DNA of 64,000 nt from Vagococcus vulneris. Its GTDB lineage: Bacteria > Bacillota > Bacilli > Lactobacillales > Vagococcaceae. Both the position numbers and the translations under genes were made by a program. The DNA is taken from positions 62,001-126,000 of the forward strand of contig NZ_NGJS01000002.1 of assembly GCF_003950515.1 (NCBI RefSeq), written 5' to 3'. Below are positions 18,715-28,575 of the stretch, in pieces (positions within the stretch are counted from its first letter, which is position 1; each line of letters begins with the position of its first letter). The notes under the pieces were generated by a model, which saw only the letters and a list, made by a program, of their open reading frames with translations, was not told where the DNA came from and ran no database searches.

Positions 18715-19395
18715 TTAATGACTAATTTTTTTTATGATAAGATTGCTGATAAATTGACTAATAAAAACTAAAACTAAAATTAATAAAGTTGCGACCAGTG
18801 TCACGTCAGTTTGAAACCGATTATATCCACGAGAGATTGCTAGATTACCCAAGCCGCCAGCCCCAACTGCACCAGCCATTGCTGTTAGGCCAATCACATT
18901 AATAATTGTCAAAGCTGAAACGCGTACGATAGCGGGTAATCCTTCGACTAAATACACTCGGAAGACGATACCCAGCGGACTAGTTCCCATCGCTTCTGCT
19001 GCCTCAATTACTCCAGGGTCGACTTCAAGCAGTGCATTCTCAATTTGTCTCGCAAAGAAAGGAATGACTCCGGCAATTAACGGTACCAAGGCGGCGACTT
19101 CGCCGATTGTTGTTCCAACGATAAAACGGGTAACGACTGCAAGCAATGCCAGCATAATGATGAAAGGAATCGCCCGACAGATGTTAATAATCTTATCTAG
19201 AAATTGATATAGCGGTACATTCTGAATTAATCCGCCAGGACGAGTGACCACTAGGACAACACCTAGAACAATGCCTAGAATACCGCCGATTAAAGCTGTC
19301 CAAAAAGTCATAAATAAAGTTTGTTTCGTTGCTTCAATAAATTCATCTGGAATTTGTATGACATTCGGTAAATACTTCACTAATAGTTGATTCAT
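18715..19395 (-). CDS. metP: Methionine ABC transporter permease
   Basis: A 226-residue membrane protein with five to six helices and the BPD-transport inner-membrane motif EAAEAMGTSPLGIVFRVYLVEGLPAI (about residues 130-155), where MetN docks. It lies one base after metN and is the usual size for MetI/MetP. Confidence 0.94.
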   Translation of the reverse strand: MNQLLVKYLPNVIQIPDEFIEATKQTLFMTFWTALIGGILGIVLGVVLVVTRPGGLIQNVPLYQFLDKIINICRAIPFIIMLALLAVVTRFIVGTTIGEVAALVPLIAGVIPFFARQIENALLEVDPGVIEAAEAMGTSPLGIVFRVYLVEGLPAIVRVSALTIINVIGLTAMAGAVGAGGLGNLAISRGYNRFQTDVTLVATLLILVLVFISQFISNLIIKKISH

Positions 19396-20478
19396 TTAAT
19401 TTCCTCCTCGAGCGATTGAAATAACTTTTTCGTCAGAGTCTTCATTACTCTTTTTCAAAATAACAGCATTAACATTTTCCTGTTTCAAGTACTGTAAAGC
19501 TTTTTCACGCTGTTGTTTGATGCCGACTAAGGACACCACCAGACTGCCAATCGGTATACCTTGGATAATTTCAATATTGCCGTATAAAATATTTGTCGAT
19601 ACTTGGAATTTACTATATAGCTGTGCAATCAGCGGTTCATTTGTTTGATCGCCAACATAAGATAATTCGACCAGCCACTCATTTTCAGCGATATTTGAGA
19701 ACTCTTGATGTATTAATATTTTTTCTAAGGCCTGATCTAAGTGCGTTGCGGTTCTTATAAATTCTTGTGTCAAGACAGCTTGCGGTTTACTAAAGATATC
19801 GACGCTGTTACCTTGCTCAATGACTTGACCTTTTTCCATGACTGCTACCCGATTGCATATATCTTTAACAATTTGCATTTCATGTGTGATCAAGACAATC
19901 GTCAAGTTTAATTTCTGATTCAACTCTTTTAGTAAATCTAAAATTTGATTTGTCGTCTTTGGATCTAGAGCACTCGTTGCTTCATCGCATAGCAAGATGT
20001 CCGGATCATTGGCTAAAGCTCGAGCAATCGCCACCCGCTGTTTTTGACCGCCTGATAATTGCTCTGGATATGCTTGATGTTTATCACTCAGGCCAACCAG
20101 CTCTAGTAATTCCGTTACCTTTTTCTGACGTTCTTTTTTTGATTTGCCTGAATACTTCAAGGAAAAGTCAACATTATCAAAAATTGTCCGTCGGTCCATT
20201 AAATTAAAGTGCTGAAAAATCATCCCGATTTTTTTTCTCTCAGCTCGTAAATCTTTATCTTTTAAGGCGATTAAGTCGACATCATCAACAATAACTTGTC
20301 CTCCCGTTGGACGTTGCAGTAAATTTATGACTCTGACCAACGTACTCTTGCCGGCACCTGAATAACCAACAATCCCGAAAATATCTCCTTTATCTATATG
20401 CAGTGTGACATCTTTGACTGCATGAATTTCTTGTTGTTTTTGTTTAAATGTTACGGATATGTTTTCTAAATGAATCAT
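19396..20478 (-). CDS. metN: Methionine ABC transporter ATP-binding protein
   Basis: The ATPase of the MetNPQ importer. Walker A GYSGAGKST (about residues 38-46), signature LSGGQKQRVAIARAL, Walker B LLCDEATSALD and the C-terminal NIL (ACT-like) domain (about 275-350), which senses methionine in this family, are all present. AAGGAGGAG precedes the ATG. It is the first gene of the operon, directly behind two T-box leaders. Confidence 0.96.
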   Translation of the reverse strand: MIHLENISVTFKQKQQEIHAVKDVTLHIDKGDIFGIVGYSGAGKSTLVRVINLLQRPTGGQVIVDDVDLIALKDKDLRAERKKIGMIFQHFNLMDRRTIFDNVDFSLKYSGKSKKERQKKVTELLELVGLSDKHQAYPEQLSGGQKQRVAIARALANDPDILLCDEATSALDPKTTNQILDLLKELNQKLNLTIVLITHEMQIVKDICNRVAVMEKGQVIEQGNSVDIFSKPQAVLTQEFIRTATHLDQALEKILIHQEFSNIAENEWLVELSYVGDQTNEPLIAQLYSKFQVSTNILYGNIEIIQGIPIGSLVVSLVGIKQQREKALQYLKQENVNAVILKKSNEDSDEKVISIARGGN

Positions 20479-20494
20479 CTCTTCTCCTCCTTAT

Positions 20495-20780
20495 ATAAAA
20501 AAGCATCCTCAAGAAAATAACCGCCCGCTCGGGTTATTTTCTTGAGGACGCCTTTTTGCGTGTTACCACCTCTTTTTAGATAGCAGTCACCCGCTATCCC
20601 TTATCAAGTACTATCATACTCTAGCTTTTTAACGGTTGCTGCCGTTGCCATCTTACACTCACTCAGAATGCTCGAAGCAAATGACTCATTGGCCATTTTC
20701 CATTATTTTTGTCTTACCTCTTTTCAGCTACCGAGGCTTTCTGTTAAAAACTTCCATAATGTACTTACCAAATCAACGTC
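20495..20780 (-). promoter_or_regulatory. T-box leader, proximal copy (methionine)
   Basis: Read on the minus strand, the T-box core AGAGGTGGTAACACGC (20,559-20,574) is followed by a long terminator stem GCGTCCTCAAGAAAATAACC (with its pairing arm) and T6 ending near 20,500. Upstream lie Stem I features (GAAAGCC, AGAGGT) and the segment AAAATGGCC, whose ATG is the probable specifier codon for tRNA-Met. It ends about 20 bases before the metN ribosome site. Confidence 0.88.
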
Positions 20781-20792
20781 TATCATATTTTT

Positions 20793-21050
20793 AAAAAAAA
20801 AGCCCTTCTATTAGTATTAACTAATAAAAGGACGAATCATCGTGTTACCACCTTTTGTTCGGGAAAAAATCCCCTCAACTCTGACACTTTTTTTAAAGTT
20901 ATCAGTATCCCTTTTAACAGTGGGATGCTCTGAGTATGGCTAATTATCACCACACTATTCTCATAGGCCATTTTCAATTATTTTGCTCAGCTTTTTTCAC
21001 CAACCAAAGCCTCTCTTAAAAGCATCCAAATTTACTTTCCTAATCAACGA
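20793..21050 (-). promoter_or_regulatory. T-box leader, distal copy (methionine)
   Basis: A second complete T-box lies upstream of the first. Its core AAAGGTGGTAACACGATG (20,838-20,855) precedes a terminator stem CCTTTTATTAG/CTAATAGAAGG with T8 (20,800-20,833). The specifier region again reads GAAAATGGCC, matching that of the proximal copy. Both must be antiterminated for metNPQ expression. Confidence 0.85.
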
Positions 21051-21266
21051 ATGTTTATATTTGTTTTGCTGTTGGATATAAATTTACATGATATTCTAAT
21101 CAAAGTCAACAACAAAATTAGAAAATAATTAATTTTCTAGATAAATAACTCATTAAAATACAATCAATTTTATCGAAACATGCCATTAGCCACAGGATGC
21201 TGAGAAAGAAATAACAAATAATATCAGCAATCTTTTTTTTGAATACCTAAAATATACAGAAGAATG

Positions 21267-21302
21267 CTTTTCAAATAAAAAAGCCTGACATCAAGTGCCA
21301 AG
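21267..21302 (-). terminator. Terminator of small charged-protein gene
   Basis: On the minus strand AGCTTGGCA/TGTCAGGCT forms a 9-bp stem with two G-T pairs, followed by T6, just after the small gene at 21,310. Confidence 0.7.
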
Positions 21303-21309
21303 CTATCTT

Positions 21310-21468
21310 CTATTTATGATCTCTTTCAAAGCGTTTTTCTGCTTTTTCTGCTTTCTTTTCTGCTACTTTTTCACGGTCTTTATCAACATCCGCTTCAAAG
21401 ACCTCTTTACTTTTTTCTTCTTTGAATGCTTCTCGATTGTCTTCTAATGTATGTCTTTTAGTTGTCAT
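21310..21468 (-). CDS. Small highly charged protein
   Basis: A 52-residue protein starting MTTKRHTLEDNREAFKEE, almost wholly made of Glu, Lys, Asp, Arg and Ala and predicted to be one helix. GAGGAGATG upstream of the ATG is a strong ribosome site and a terminator follows, so it is likely a real gene. Function unknown. Confidence 0.7.
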   Translation of the reverse strand: MTTKRHTLEDNREAFKEEKSKEVFEADVDKDREKVAEKKAEKAEKRFERDHK

Positions 21469-21597
21469 ACGATCATCTCCTCATTCATTTATACATTTAT
21501 GATACAACAAATATATTTATTGTTCAAAAAATACGTTCTTATTCTCGTAACTTTTTTATGATATGATACAGCTATCACTAATAAAGGAGACAAATCA

Positions 21598-22593
21598 TTG
21601 AAACAACCACATAAATCTTTCACTAAGTTAATTCTTTTCTTCTCAACTATTTTTCTGCTGACAGGCTGTGCCGAATCAAAAACTGACACTACAGCATCCA
21701 CACAGCAAAAAAGCGGCAGTCTCACAACAACGAGCGTATCTCATCAGAATCAAGCAGCTAACGAAACAGAGCCGCCGCAAATTAATCAGAGTGAGTTGGC
21801 TCAACTTGATTACCAAGGAACCCAGACAATTGAAGTTAATCAAAATAAACCTCAATTTACTGATGAGGAATTATCCTTGAAGAACGGCAGTTGGGAAAAA
21901 TACGGCGACCTTGACAGCTTAAATCGTGTGACAGCAGCTGAAGCCATGCTCAATCAAGATTTAATGCCTAAAGAAAAAAGAGGCGATATCTCAAAAGTGA
22001 CGCCAACCGGCTGGAAAAACAAGAAACTTGATAAAGGTTATCTATATAATCGGTCTCATCTGATTGGTTTTGCATTGGCCGGAGAAAATGACAATTGGAA
22101 AAATCTTATGACAGGAACACAGCAGCTGAATAACCCCGAAATGCTGCGGCATGAGATGGACGTCAAATATTACTTAGAACAGTCGCCCAAAAATTACGTA
22201 CGCTATTCAGTCATTCCGATTTTCCGTGATAACGAACTTGTCGCACGGGGTGTCAACATGCAAGCACAATCAATTAATTCTAAAGATATCTCCTTTAATA
22301 TTTATATTTTTAATGTTCAAGACGGCGTTGAGATAAACTATGCTGATGGTTCAAGTAAAATTGTCAGTACGGAGAATGCAAATATTCAAGATACCAATAG
22401 TTCTTCAGCAGCTGATAGTTCGGCTAAAGAATATGTTGATGGGAACGGCAATGGCTTGATTAAAGGCTCAAAAAATAAAATATACCACTTACCCGGCAGC
22501 AAGTTTTATGACCGAACTACCAACCCCGAAAAAATGTTTAAAACAATCAAAGAAGCCCAAGATGCAGGCTACCGCGCAGCCAAAAATAATTAA
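21598..22593 (+). CDS. DNA/RNA non-specific endonuclease, lipoprotein
   Basis: A secreted or membrane-anchored nuclease of 331 residues. A signal peptide ends in a lipobox LLTGC (Cys24). The beta-beta-alpha-metal nuclease motif [13 protein letters not shown] (about residues 149-161) has the catalytic His, and N of [15 protein letters not shown] is the metal ligand, as in streptococcal EndA/Spd-type enzymes. The C-terminal part (about 285-331) is a small [12 protein letters not shown] domain found in secreted nucleases. The start is TTG at 21598 behind AAAGGAGA. Likely DNA scavenging or uptake. Confidence 0.88.
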   Translation: MKQPHKSFTKLILFFSTIFLLTGCAESKTDTTASTQQKSGSLTTTSVSHQNQAANETEPPQINQSELAQLDYQGTQTIEVNQNKPQFTDEELSLKNGSWEKYGDLDSLNRVTAAEAMLNQDLMPKEKRGDISKVTPTGWKNKKLDKGYLYNRSHLIGFALAGENDNWKNLMTGTQQLNNPEMLRHEMDVKYYLEQSPKNYVRYSVIPIFRDNELVARGVNMQAQSINSKDISFNIYIFNVQDGVEINYADGSSKIVSTENANIQDTNSSSAADSSAKEYVDGNGNGLIKGSKNKIYHLPGSKFYDRTTNPEKMFKTIKEAQDAGYRAAKNN

Positions 22594-24074
22594 CTAGTTC
22601 CCTCTTCATTTTTTTGAAGAGGGCTTTTTAGTACAATCCGATTCTCCTTAAACTGCTCTTGAAAACTTAAATCGTGTTCAATACAGAGGACTGTTAGCTG
22701 ACACACAGCAATTAATTCTAATAGCTGCTGTTGGTTATAAGTATCTAAGTAATTTAGCGGCTCATCCCAAATAAACAAATGGGCGGGTGTTAATAAGGAC
22801 TTGACGACTTCGACCTTTTTCCTCTGACCCATGCTCATCTCTTCAATCGGCACACGGAAGACATCGCGTTCGACCCCTAGTTTTCTCAATAAATTTAATA
22901 AATCAGTATAATCCAACTGATTGACTTCCGCAAACTCTTTTAAGGTGCCGCGATGCTTATTGTAATTTTGTGAAATATGACTGAATTGTACCTTGTCAGC
23001 TAAAAAGAAATCACCCTGATAATCATAAGACTCTGGCTGATTAATAAAATCAATTAATGTACTTTTTCCGACACCATTTAACCCGCTTAAAATCCATTGC
23101 TCATTCCCTTTTATTTCTGCGTTAATCGGTTGAAATAAGTACGTATCGCTATCTTTATATTTAAGACTAAAGTTCTCAAACCTAAGCAATACTTGATGAT
23201 GACTGGTTAAATTCTTGGCTGTAAGACTATCAAATTCATCTACATTTCGTAACAGCTGCTTTTTCTCATCAATCTGTTTATCCATTCGATGTTCAATCGC
23301 TTTAGAACGACGCATCATTCTTTCCGCAATGTTCCGACCAAAATTATTTTGCTCACGCTTCTTCGCCCACGATTCTTTTTCCTTAGCGGTTTCACCTAAT
23401 CGCTTAATTTCTTTTGTCAATTTCTGATTTGTCAGTTGTTCAACCTGGTCTTGAGCAAACTTTTCCTGCTCATATACTTGATAATTACCTTGATAAAGTT
23501 TGAGCTGACACCGCTCGATTGCCAAAATATGATCAACGACATTATTTAAGAACTGCTTATCATGGCTGACAACAATAAAGCCCTGTTTCTTACTTGAAAA
23601 GTATTCAGCAACTAGCTTGCGGCTTTCGGCATCCAGATGATTAGTCGGTTCATCAATCAGCAAAAACTTGTCCTCAGCGGCAAATAAAACAGCCAAAAGA
23701 ATTTTTGTCTGTTCGCCGCCGGAAAGCTGTGAAAATGGACGCCATAAACACAAATCATCTACCGATAACTGCTTAAGCTCACGCTCAACTTGCCATAGCT
23801 CACTTTCTGTTAAGTCTTGAATAATATCAAACGTCAATAAATCTTCATTCGCAATCGACATTGGAAAATACAGCATTTCTTTTTGACAGCTGATAGTTCC
23901 TTGATAAGACAGTTTATTTTGAAAGATGTTTAACAATGTACTCTTGCCGCGGCCATTTCGCCCGACCAATCCCAACTTCCATGATGTATCCAAATTAAGT
24001 GATACATGATCAAAAAGGACTTGATTTTGTAAATCATAACCAAATGTTAGTTGTTCTATTTTTAAATTCGACAT
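22590..24074 (-). CDS. Lsa-type ABC-F ribosomal protection protein
   Basis: A 494-residue twin-ABC protein without membrane helices. Walker [10 protein letters not shown] (about 38-46) and GLNGVGKST (about 334), signatures LSGGEQTK and [15 protein letters not shown], and two DEP Walker B motifs are seen. The N-terminus, the [11 protein letters not shown] segment and the [23 protein letters not shown] linker resemble enterococcal Lsa(A), which protects ribosomes from lincosamides, pleuromutilins and streptogramin A. The upstream attenuator supports drug-inducible expression. The resistance spectrum is inferred from family. Confidence 0.85.
   Translation of the reverse strand: MSNLKIEQLTFGYDLQNQVLFDHVSLNLDTSWKLGLVGRNGRGKSTLLNIFQNKLSYQGTISCQKEMLYFPMSIANEDLLTFDIIQDLTESELWQVERELKQLSVDDLCLWRPFSQLSGGEQTKILLAVLFAAEDKFLLIDEPTNHLDAESRKLVAEYFSSKKQGFIVVSHDKQFLNNVVDHILAIERCQLKLYQGNYQVYEQEKFAQDQVEQLTNQKLTKEIKRLGETAKEKESWAKKREQNNFGRNIAERMMRRSKAIEHRMDKQIDEKKQLLRNVDEFDSLTAKNLTSHHQVLLRFENFSLKYKDSDTYLFQPINAEIKGNEQWILSGLNGVGKSTLIDFINQPESYDYQGDFFLADKVQFSHISQNYNKHRGTLKEFAEVNQLDYTDLLNLLRKLGVERDVFRVPIEEMSMGQRKKVEVVKSLLTPAHLFIWDEPLNYLDTYNQQQLLELIAVCQLTVLCIEHDLSFQEQFKENRIVLKSPLQKNEEGTS
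22599..22633. terminator. Bidirectional terminator between nuclease and lsa-type gene
   Basis: CCCTCTTCA/TGAAGAGGG with a T loop and a T run. It overlaps the 3' end of the convergent ABC-F gene. Confidence 0.8.
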
Positions 24075-24180
24075 TCATTTTACCTCCTAAGCAAAACCTC
24101 CAGTGTAAATTAGAGGTTTGTTCTTCGTTTGAAAGCACTTCAGAACCACCCGCATAGCAGATGGTTTTCAAAAAATACAA

Positions 24181-24416
24181 AAAAGACCGCATCTCGATAT
24201 CGAGACACGGTCAATAAAGGTATAAACGAACGGATAAAAGCTCACAATAATCTTTATTTAGCAACTATGCCTACCTCGAAAACGAAATAACGGTACAAAT
24301 TAATCACACCGTTCATTATTCTCTGAAAAAATAGACTTAGTTGTTCAATATAGATTACCTCGCTTTCAATTACTATAATTTATAAGGATAATACCACCTT
24401 AAATATTCTACGTCAA
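24181..24416 (-). promoter_or_regulatory. Promoter and attenuator of Lsa-type gene
   Basis: On the minus strand TTGACG (24,411-24,416), a 17-base spacer and TATTAT (24,388-24,393) form a near-consensus promoter. The leader then carries the short peptide gene and a strong terminator, GACCGTGTCTCGAT/ATCGAGATGCGGTC plus T6 (24,180-24,212). A second GGAGG-containing stem lies at 24,094-24,120. The leader is about 300 bases long. Confidence 0.7.
24254..24316 (-). CDS. Leader peptide of Lsa-type gene
   Basis: A 20-codon frame, MNGVINLYRYFVFEVGIVAK, on the leader RNA between the promoter and the terminator stem. Its position and size suit a stalling peptide that controls attenuation. The ribosome site is weak (CAGAGAA), so translation is inferred. 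Confidence 0.5.
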   Translation of the reverse strand: MNGVINLYRYFVFEVGIVAK

Positions 24417-24512
24417 TCATCAAATTCTAAATATACTATAATTTTTATGACAAATCACGTTATTACATGGTACTATTTTAATTAGACAACATAATAAATT
24501 GAAGGTGACATT

Positions 24513-25208
24513 TTGAAGAAAAAAAAACACAGAACAAAAAATAAAAATAAATCTACAAAAAGACACGGACACAGTAATAAACAACATTCATACAAAGAAA
24601 AAAATAAACATGCAATAAAAAAAACAGCATTAAACTTAAATCTATTTAAAAACATCTGGTTTTGGTTGTTTGTTGCTGCAGTTCTTATTTTTAATTTTTC
24701 TTTTTTTAATTTAAGCAATACTAATAAACTATTGACTAAAGAAATCAATCAGCTAAAAAAAGAACAACAACTGGCAACAACACCTAAAGAAACGTCCAAA
24801 GCTCCCAAGGATACCATTGCCTTTTCAAAAAAAGGTGCTATTAAACCTTTAGAAATAAATATCAATGATGTAAAAAGTGAAACAGAAATTAAAGAAAGTG
24901 AATTTAAAACATACAAGTCCGAAAGTGGTCAATATGCAATGGTTAATATAACCATTAAAAATACAGGCAATAATACTGAATCAATTAATGCTAATAATTT
25001 TACGCTTGTATCTAAGGACAAAAAAGAATACACACCGTCAATATTAGCCGGACTGACAAATAAATATATTACTTTCGAATCAATGAATCCAGACTTAAGC
25101 GTATCGGGTTTTCTTGTTTTTGAAATTCCTAAGGATACAGAAATCACCTCGTCGACACTTCATGTTAGCTTTAAAAATAATAGTCTGGCTTTTAGCTTAA
25201 AAAAATAA
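24513..25208 (+). CDS. Membrane-anchored DUF4352-like protein
   Basis: A 231-residue protein: a very basic N-terminal tail (residues 1-45, Lys/His rich), one membrane helix (about 48-68) and an extracellular domain (about 100-230) with the beta-sandwich pattern of DUF4352, including VNITIKNTGNNTESINANNFTLVSKDG-like text. The start is TTG at 24513 behind GAAGGTG. A terminator follows. Function unknown. Confidence 0.75.
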   Translation: MKKKKHRTKNKNKSTKRHGHSNKQHSYKEKNKHAIKKTALNLNLFKNIWFWLFVAAVLIFNFSFFNLSNTNKLLTKEINQLKKEQQLATTPKETSKAPKDTIAFSKKGAIKPLEININDVKSETEIKESEFKTYKSESGQYAMVNITIKNTGNNTESINANNFTLVSKDKKEYTPSILAGLTNKYITFESMNPDLSVSGFLVFEIPKDTEITSSTLHVSFKNNSLAFSLKK

Positions 25209-25221
25209 AATAATAAATTGT

Positions 25222-25268
25222 AAAAAGACCTTATTAACCCGCAGTTAAGTTAATAAGATCTTTTTTTA
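25222..25268 (+). terminator. Terminator of DUF4352-like gene
   Basis: AAAGACCTTATTAAC pairs with GTTAATAAGATCTTT, followed by T7. Confidence 0.85.
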
Positions 25269-25380
25269 TATGTTTTACTTATGAATTTGGGTAAAAAATA
25301 TTCTTCCAGTATCGACATTTCAAAATTAAACTAATTGATGCTGGCTATTTTATGGATGAATAGATGATCAATACAGATAT

Positions 25381-25599
25381 TTAGGAATTAAAACCAATCA
25401 ATAAAAGAAATACAATACCGTATAGAGTGATTATTATAGTTATAATACCCAATATTGAAAGAGCGATTCTCAAATACTTTTTATTGCTTTTCACTTTAAA
25501 ACCGCTAATAACTAAAAGAATTCCAAATAACAATATTCCTAGTAATAACAATACCAGCGACCATCTTTCTATAAGCAGATAGATCATTCGTATCACCAT
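25381..25599 (-). CDS. Small two-helix membrane protein
   Basis: A 72-residue hydrophobic protein with two predicted membrane helices (about residues 12-33 and 43-68) separated by KVKSNKKYL. A later ATG at 25587 behind GGTGAT is an alternative start. No family recognised. Confidence 0.5.
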   Translation of the reverse strand: MVIRMIYLLIERWSLVLLLLGILLFGILLVISGFKVKSNKKYLRIALSILGIITIIITLYGIVFLLLIGFNS

Positions 25600-25668
25600 T
25601 CTTTCATCTCTAATAGCATATCTATTTAATTAATCAAGTATGCCACACAAAATGGATAGTTGAAATTC

Positions 25669-26469
25669 TTAAATATCTTTAGTAAACGTGTAATACATAA
25701 ATCGTTTTGGATCAGCCGTAAAATTCGTCATAAATTCCACATTTTCAATTTCATTATAGTCAATCTTACTGATCTTATTCTGAGTAAAATTGTATATGTC
25801 GGCATCCGGATAAGTTGTCAAAATCGGCGAATGCGAAGCAATAATAAACTGCGACCCTTATTTAATCTGTTCATCTATCATGTACAACAGTGTCAGCTGG
25901 TTTTGCGGACTTAATGGTATCTTCGGCTCATCCAATAAGTAGAGACTATTTTTAACTAATCGGCTTTTAAATAACGCTAAAAAAAATTACCCATGTGATA
26001 GTGTCGCCAACTCTTCGGGATAACTATGTTTCAAAGCCTCCAGCGAATTTTTATAAGGCTGCCTTTCAAAGGACAATTTATCGACTCCTTGTTCATCAAG
26101 TAATTGCAGTTCATGCTCTAGTTCTAAGCGTAATTTTTAACTCTCTCTAACAAAACTTATAAAATCATCTGCCCTGAAATAAAAGCCTCGCTTTGACTTG
26201 ATATCCCAATGTGACGTCAAGCAATCAGCAAATGGCGTTATTTGTTCATACTCTGGAGTACTCTCATACTTCTCATTGGTTAATTGAGGAATCTAATTTT
26301 GAATAGCGATGGCCTGCAGCAATGTTGACTTGCCCGTCCCATTCTCTCCTACAAAAAAAGTTAATGGTTGATTAAACTCTAACTAATTTAGATTTTTTAC
26401 CCAATTTAGATTAAATTGATAGGCATGAAGCCCATCGTTTTCAACTTTCTTTATTATTTTTCTTAGCAC
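25669..26469 (-). pseudogene. Decayed AAA (ABC/SMC-like) ATPase
   Basis: One frame from a GTG at 26469 (behind GAGGTGG) to 25669 shows Walker A FFVGENGTGKSTLL, Walker [14 protein letters not shown] and the sensor-like FIIASHSPIL of small overcoming-lysogenization-type or RecF-like ATPases. At least five in-frame stops interrupt it (for example near 26,385, 26,296, 26,140, 25,990 and 25,860). It is clearly dead. Lineage members include stand-alone ATPases of defence loci and of DNA repair. Confidence 0.85.
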
Positions 26470-26656
26470 TCAACCACCTCTAACTCTTGACTTAAACAGT
26501 CTGATTTATAAAATAATTTATCTATTAACCTTCAATAGTTATTGTGTTCTTCCGTTTATATATTATACGATTAAAATATCTTCGTAAATATCATTAACTG
26601 TTTGAATCGTTTTAAATATAACTTTTTCATTCTGTACTAATACATGTTTTCAATAA

Positions 26657-27322
26657 CTATGTGAAAAATGGTTTTAGAAGATCTGCATCATTTATCACAA
26701 TTCGATTATCTATCGTCTGGATAATTCCTTGATCTTTCAATTTACGTAAAATCCGATTAAAACTGCTTGCAGTACTCATTCCGCAAAATTTAGCCAACTC
26801 CTCATTTGATATTGACAAATCAATCATACGCCCTTTATCTGTATCTTTTCCAAATAAAAGCTGTAATTCAAACAATTGCGAACAAACAGCGCCATATTTG
26901 CCATTACTCGCTAGCGCACAGGTTTTTCTAATTTGATAATGTAGGTTTTTCCGATAGTATGACCTAATATATTCATTTAAAATGGAATCTTTTTTAATAT
27001 CTTCCCAAAATGATACTCGATCTAATAAGATAATTTCTGCTTCACGACTTAAAGTCTTAATCGTAAATGGCATATCAACCACTGGTGATACTTCATCCTC
27101 TAAAAGTGTCACTATGTTTCCTGCACCGACTAACTTTATATTAAATTCATTACCATCACTTAAAATAGTACTCATCTTCAGAATACCGCTCTTGGCTACA
27201 TATACAAACGATGTTTGATACTTCTCAAAAGCAATGTAATCGTTCTTAACAGTTTCGATAACTTCTCGACAATTAACTAAAGCATAGTTATTAAAATATT
27301 CATCCAAAATCTTTTCATTCAT
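26657..27322 (-). CDS. Crp/Fnr family transcription regulator
   Basis: A 221-residue regulator with a cyclic-nucleotide-binding-like N-terminal barrel (about 30-125) and a winged HTH of Crp type (about 165-215, SISNEELAKFCGMSTASSFNRILRKLKDQGII). No Cys cluster for an Fe-S centre is visible. GGAGGAAA precedes the ATG at 27322. It is divergent from the lactate dehydrogenase gene, with an 11-bp inverted repeat in the shared region, so it may regulate that gene and itself. Confidence 0.85.
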   Translation of the reverse strand: MNEKILDEYFNNYALVNCREVIETVKNDYIAFEKYQTSFVYVAKSGILKMSTILSDGNEFNIKLVGAGNIVTLLEDEVSPVVDMPFTIKTLSREAEIILLDRVSFWEDIKKDSILNEYIRSYYRKNLHYQIRKTCALASNGKYGAVCSQLFELQLLFGKDTDKGRMIDLSISNEELAKFCGMSTASSFNRILRKLKDQGIIQTIDNRIVINDADLLKPFFT

Positions 27323-27374
27323 TTTAATTTCCTCCAAAAAAGGTGCAATTTAGTAAAATTTCACAAATTTTTGT

Positions 27375-27443
27375 AAACATTAGCATTTGCTAATGTTTTT
27401 GATTTAATCTAAGTGTACTATAACAGTAAGGAAAGCGCTTCCT
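27375..27443. promoter_or_regulatory. Shared control region of Crp/Fnr gene and ldh
   Basis: A perfect inverted repeat with 11-bp arms, AAACATTAGCA-TT-TGCTAATGTTT (27,375-27,398), is a likely operator for the divergent regulator. Nearer ldh, GGAAAGCGCTTCC (27,430-27,442) resembles a CcpA cre site. A TATAAC box lies at about 27,419. Confidence 0.6.
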
Positions 27444-27463
27444 AATCGAAAGGGGTATTTCAA

Positions 27464-28408
27464 ATGTCAACAAAAAAAGTCGTTCTTATCGGTACAGGTT
27501 CTGTCGGAAGCAGTTTTGCCTTCGCAATGGTTAATCAAAATTTATGTGATGAATTAGTATTAATTGATGTTAATAAAGAAAAAGCTGCTGCTGACGTTCA
27601 TGATATGCAAGATGGTTTACCTAACTTTACTACAAATATTACTATTTCGCACGGAGATTATTCAGATTGCCATAATGCTGATATCGTATGTATCTGTGCT
27701 GGTATACCTCAAAAGGTGGGGCAAACAAGACTTGATTTAATCAAAACAAATATTGGTATAGCCAAAAATATTACTGAATCAGTGGTTGATTCTGGATTTA
27801 ACGGCATCTTTTTAATTGCCTCCAACCCTGTTGATATCATCTCCTATGCTGTTTGGCATTATTCTGGGTTTCCAAAAGAAAAGGTTATCGGTTCAGGTAC
27901 AACCTTAGATACTGCTAGATTACGCTATCAGCTCAGCTGTAAATTTAACGTGGCACCCCAAGATATAACGGCTGATGTATTTGGTGAACACGGAGATTCA
28001 GAATTTGTCCCATGGTCACTTGCTAAAATAGGTAGTACACCATTATCAGTTTATCAAAATAAATTAAATATTACTGAAGATGATTTAAATCAAATTTTTG
28101 AAAACACTAGAGATGCTGCTTATAAAATTATCCAAGCAAAAGGTGCTACCTATTACGGAATAGCTATGGCGTTATCTCGAATTTGCCGTGCCATCTTGAA
28201 GGATGAACGCGCGATACTAACAACATCAACATTATTAAAAGGCGAATATGGACAAAATAATGTTTATGCGGGGATTCCATGTGTTGTAGGTAAAGCTGGT
28301 ATTATCAATGTTTTAGAACCACAATTAACACAAGATGAATTAGAAAAATTCAAACATTCTTCAAATGTCTTAAAAGAAAATAATCCATTATTAGAAGAGC
28401 TAGTTTAA
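27464..28408 (+). CDS. ldh: L-lactate dehydrogenase
   Basis: Reduces pyruvate to L-lactate with NADH. The GTGSVGSSF dinucleotide loop (residues 10-18), the substrate loop with GQTRLDL, the DTARLR helix and the proton-relay GEHGDSEF (His176) identify it. Length 314 aa is normal. GAAAGGGG precedes the start. A cre-like site near the promoter points to sugar control. Its sequence is not of the close streptococcal type, and a second ldh may exist elsewhere. Confidence 0.93.
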   Translation: MSTKKVVLIGTGSVGSSFAFAMVNQNLCDELVLIDVNKEKAAADVHDMQDGLPNFTTNITISHGDYSDCHNADIVCICAGIPQKVGQTRLDLIKTNIGIAKNITESVVDSGFNGIFLIASNPVDIISYAVWHYSGFPKEKVIGSGTTLDTARLRYQLSCKFNVAPQDITADVFGEHGDSEFVPWSLAKIGSTPLSVYQNKLNITEDDLNQIFENTRDAAYKIIQAKGATYYGIAMALSRICRAILKDERAILTTSTLLKGEYGQNNVYAGIPCVVGKAGIINVLEPQLTQDELEKFKHSSNVLKENNPLLEELV

Positions 28409-28480
28409 GTTTAATTGATCTTTATACATCTAAAAGTAGATTAAAAATATTACTAGCATTTATACATTAATATTATTTAT

Positions 28481-28516
28481 CGAAGCATCTTAATTAATAT
28501 AGATGCTTCTTTTCTG
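28481..28516 (+). terminator. Terminator of ldh
   Basis: GAAGCATCT/AGATGCTTC stem with a TTTTC tail. Confidence 0.8.
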
Positions 28517-28575
28517 TATTACTTGAGTATTTATCTCAATATATGCTATAATAATATAGCTTGATTGTAAAATTT

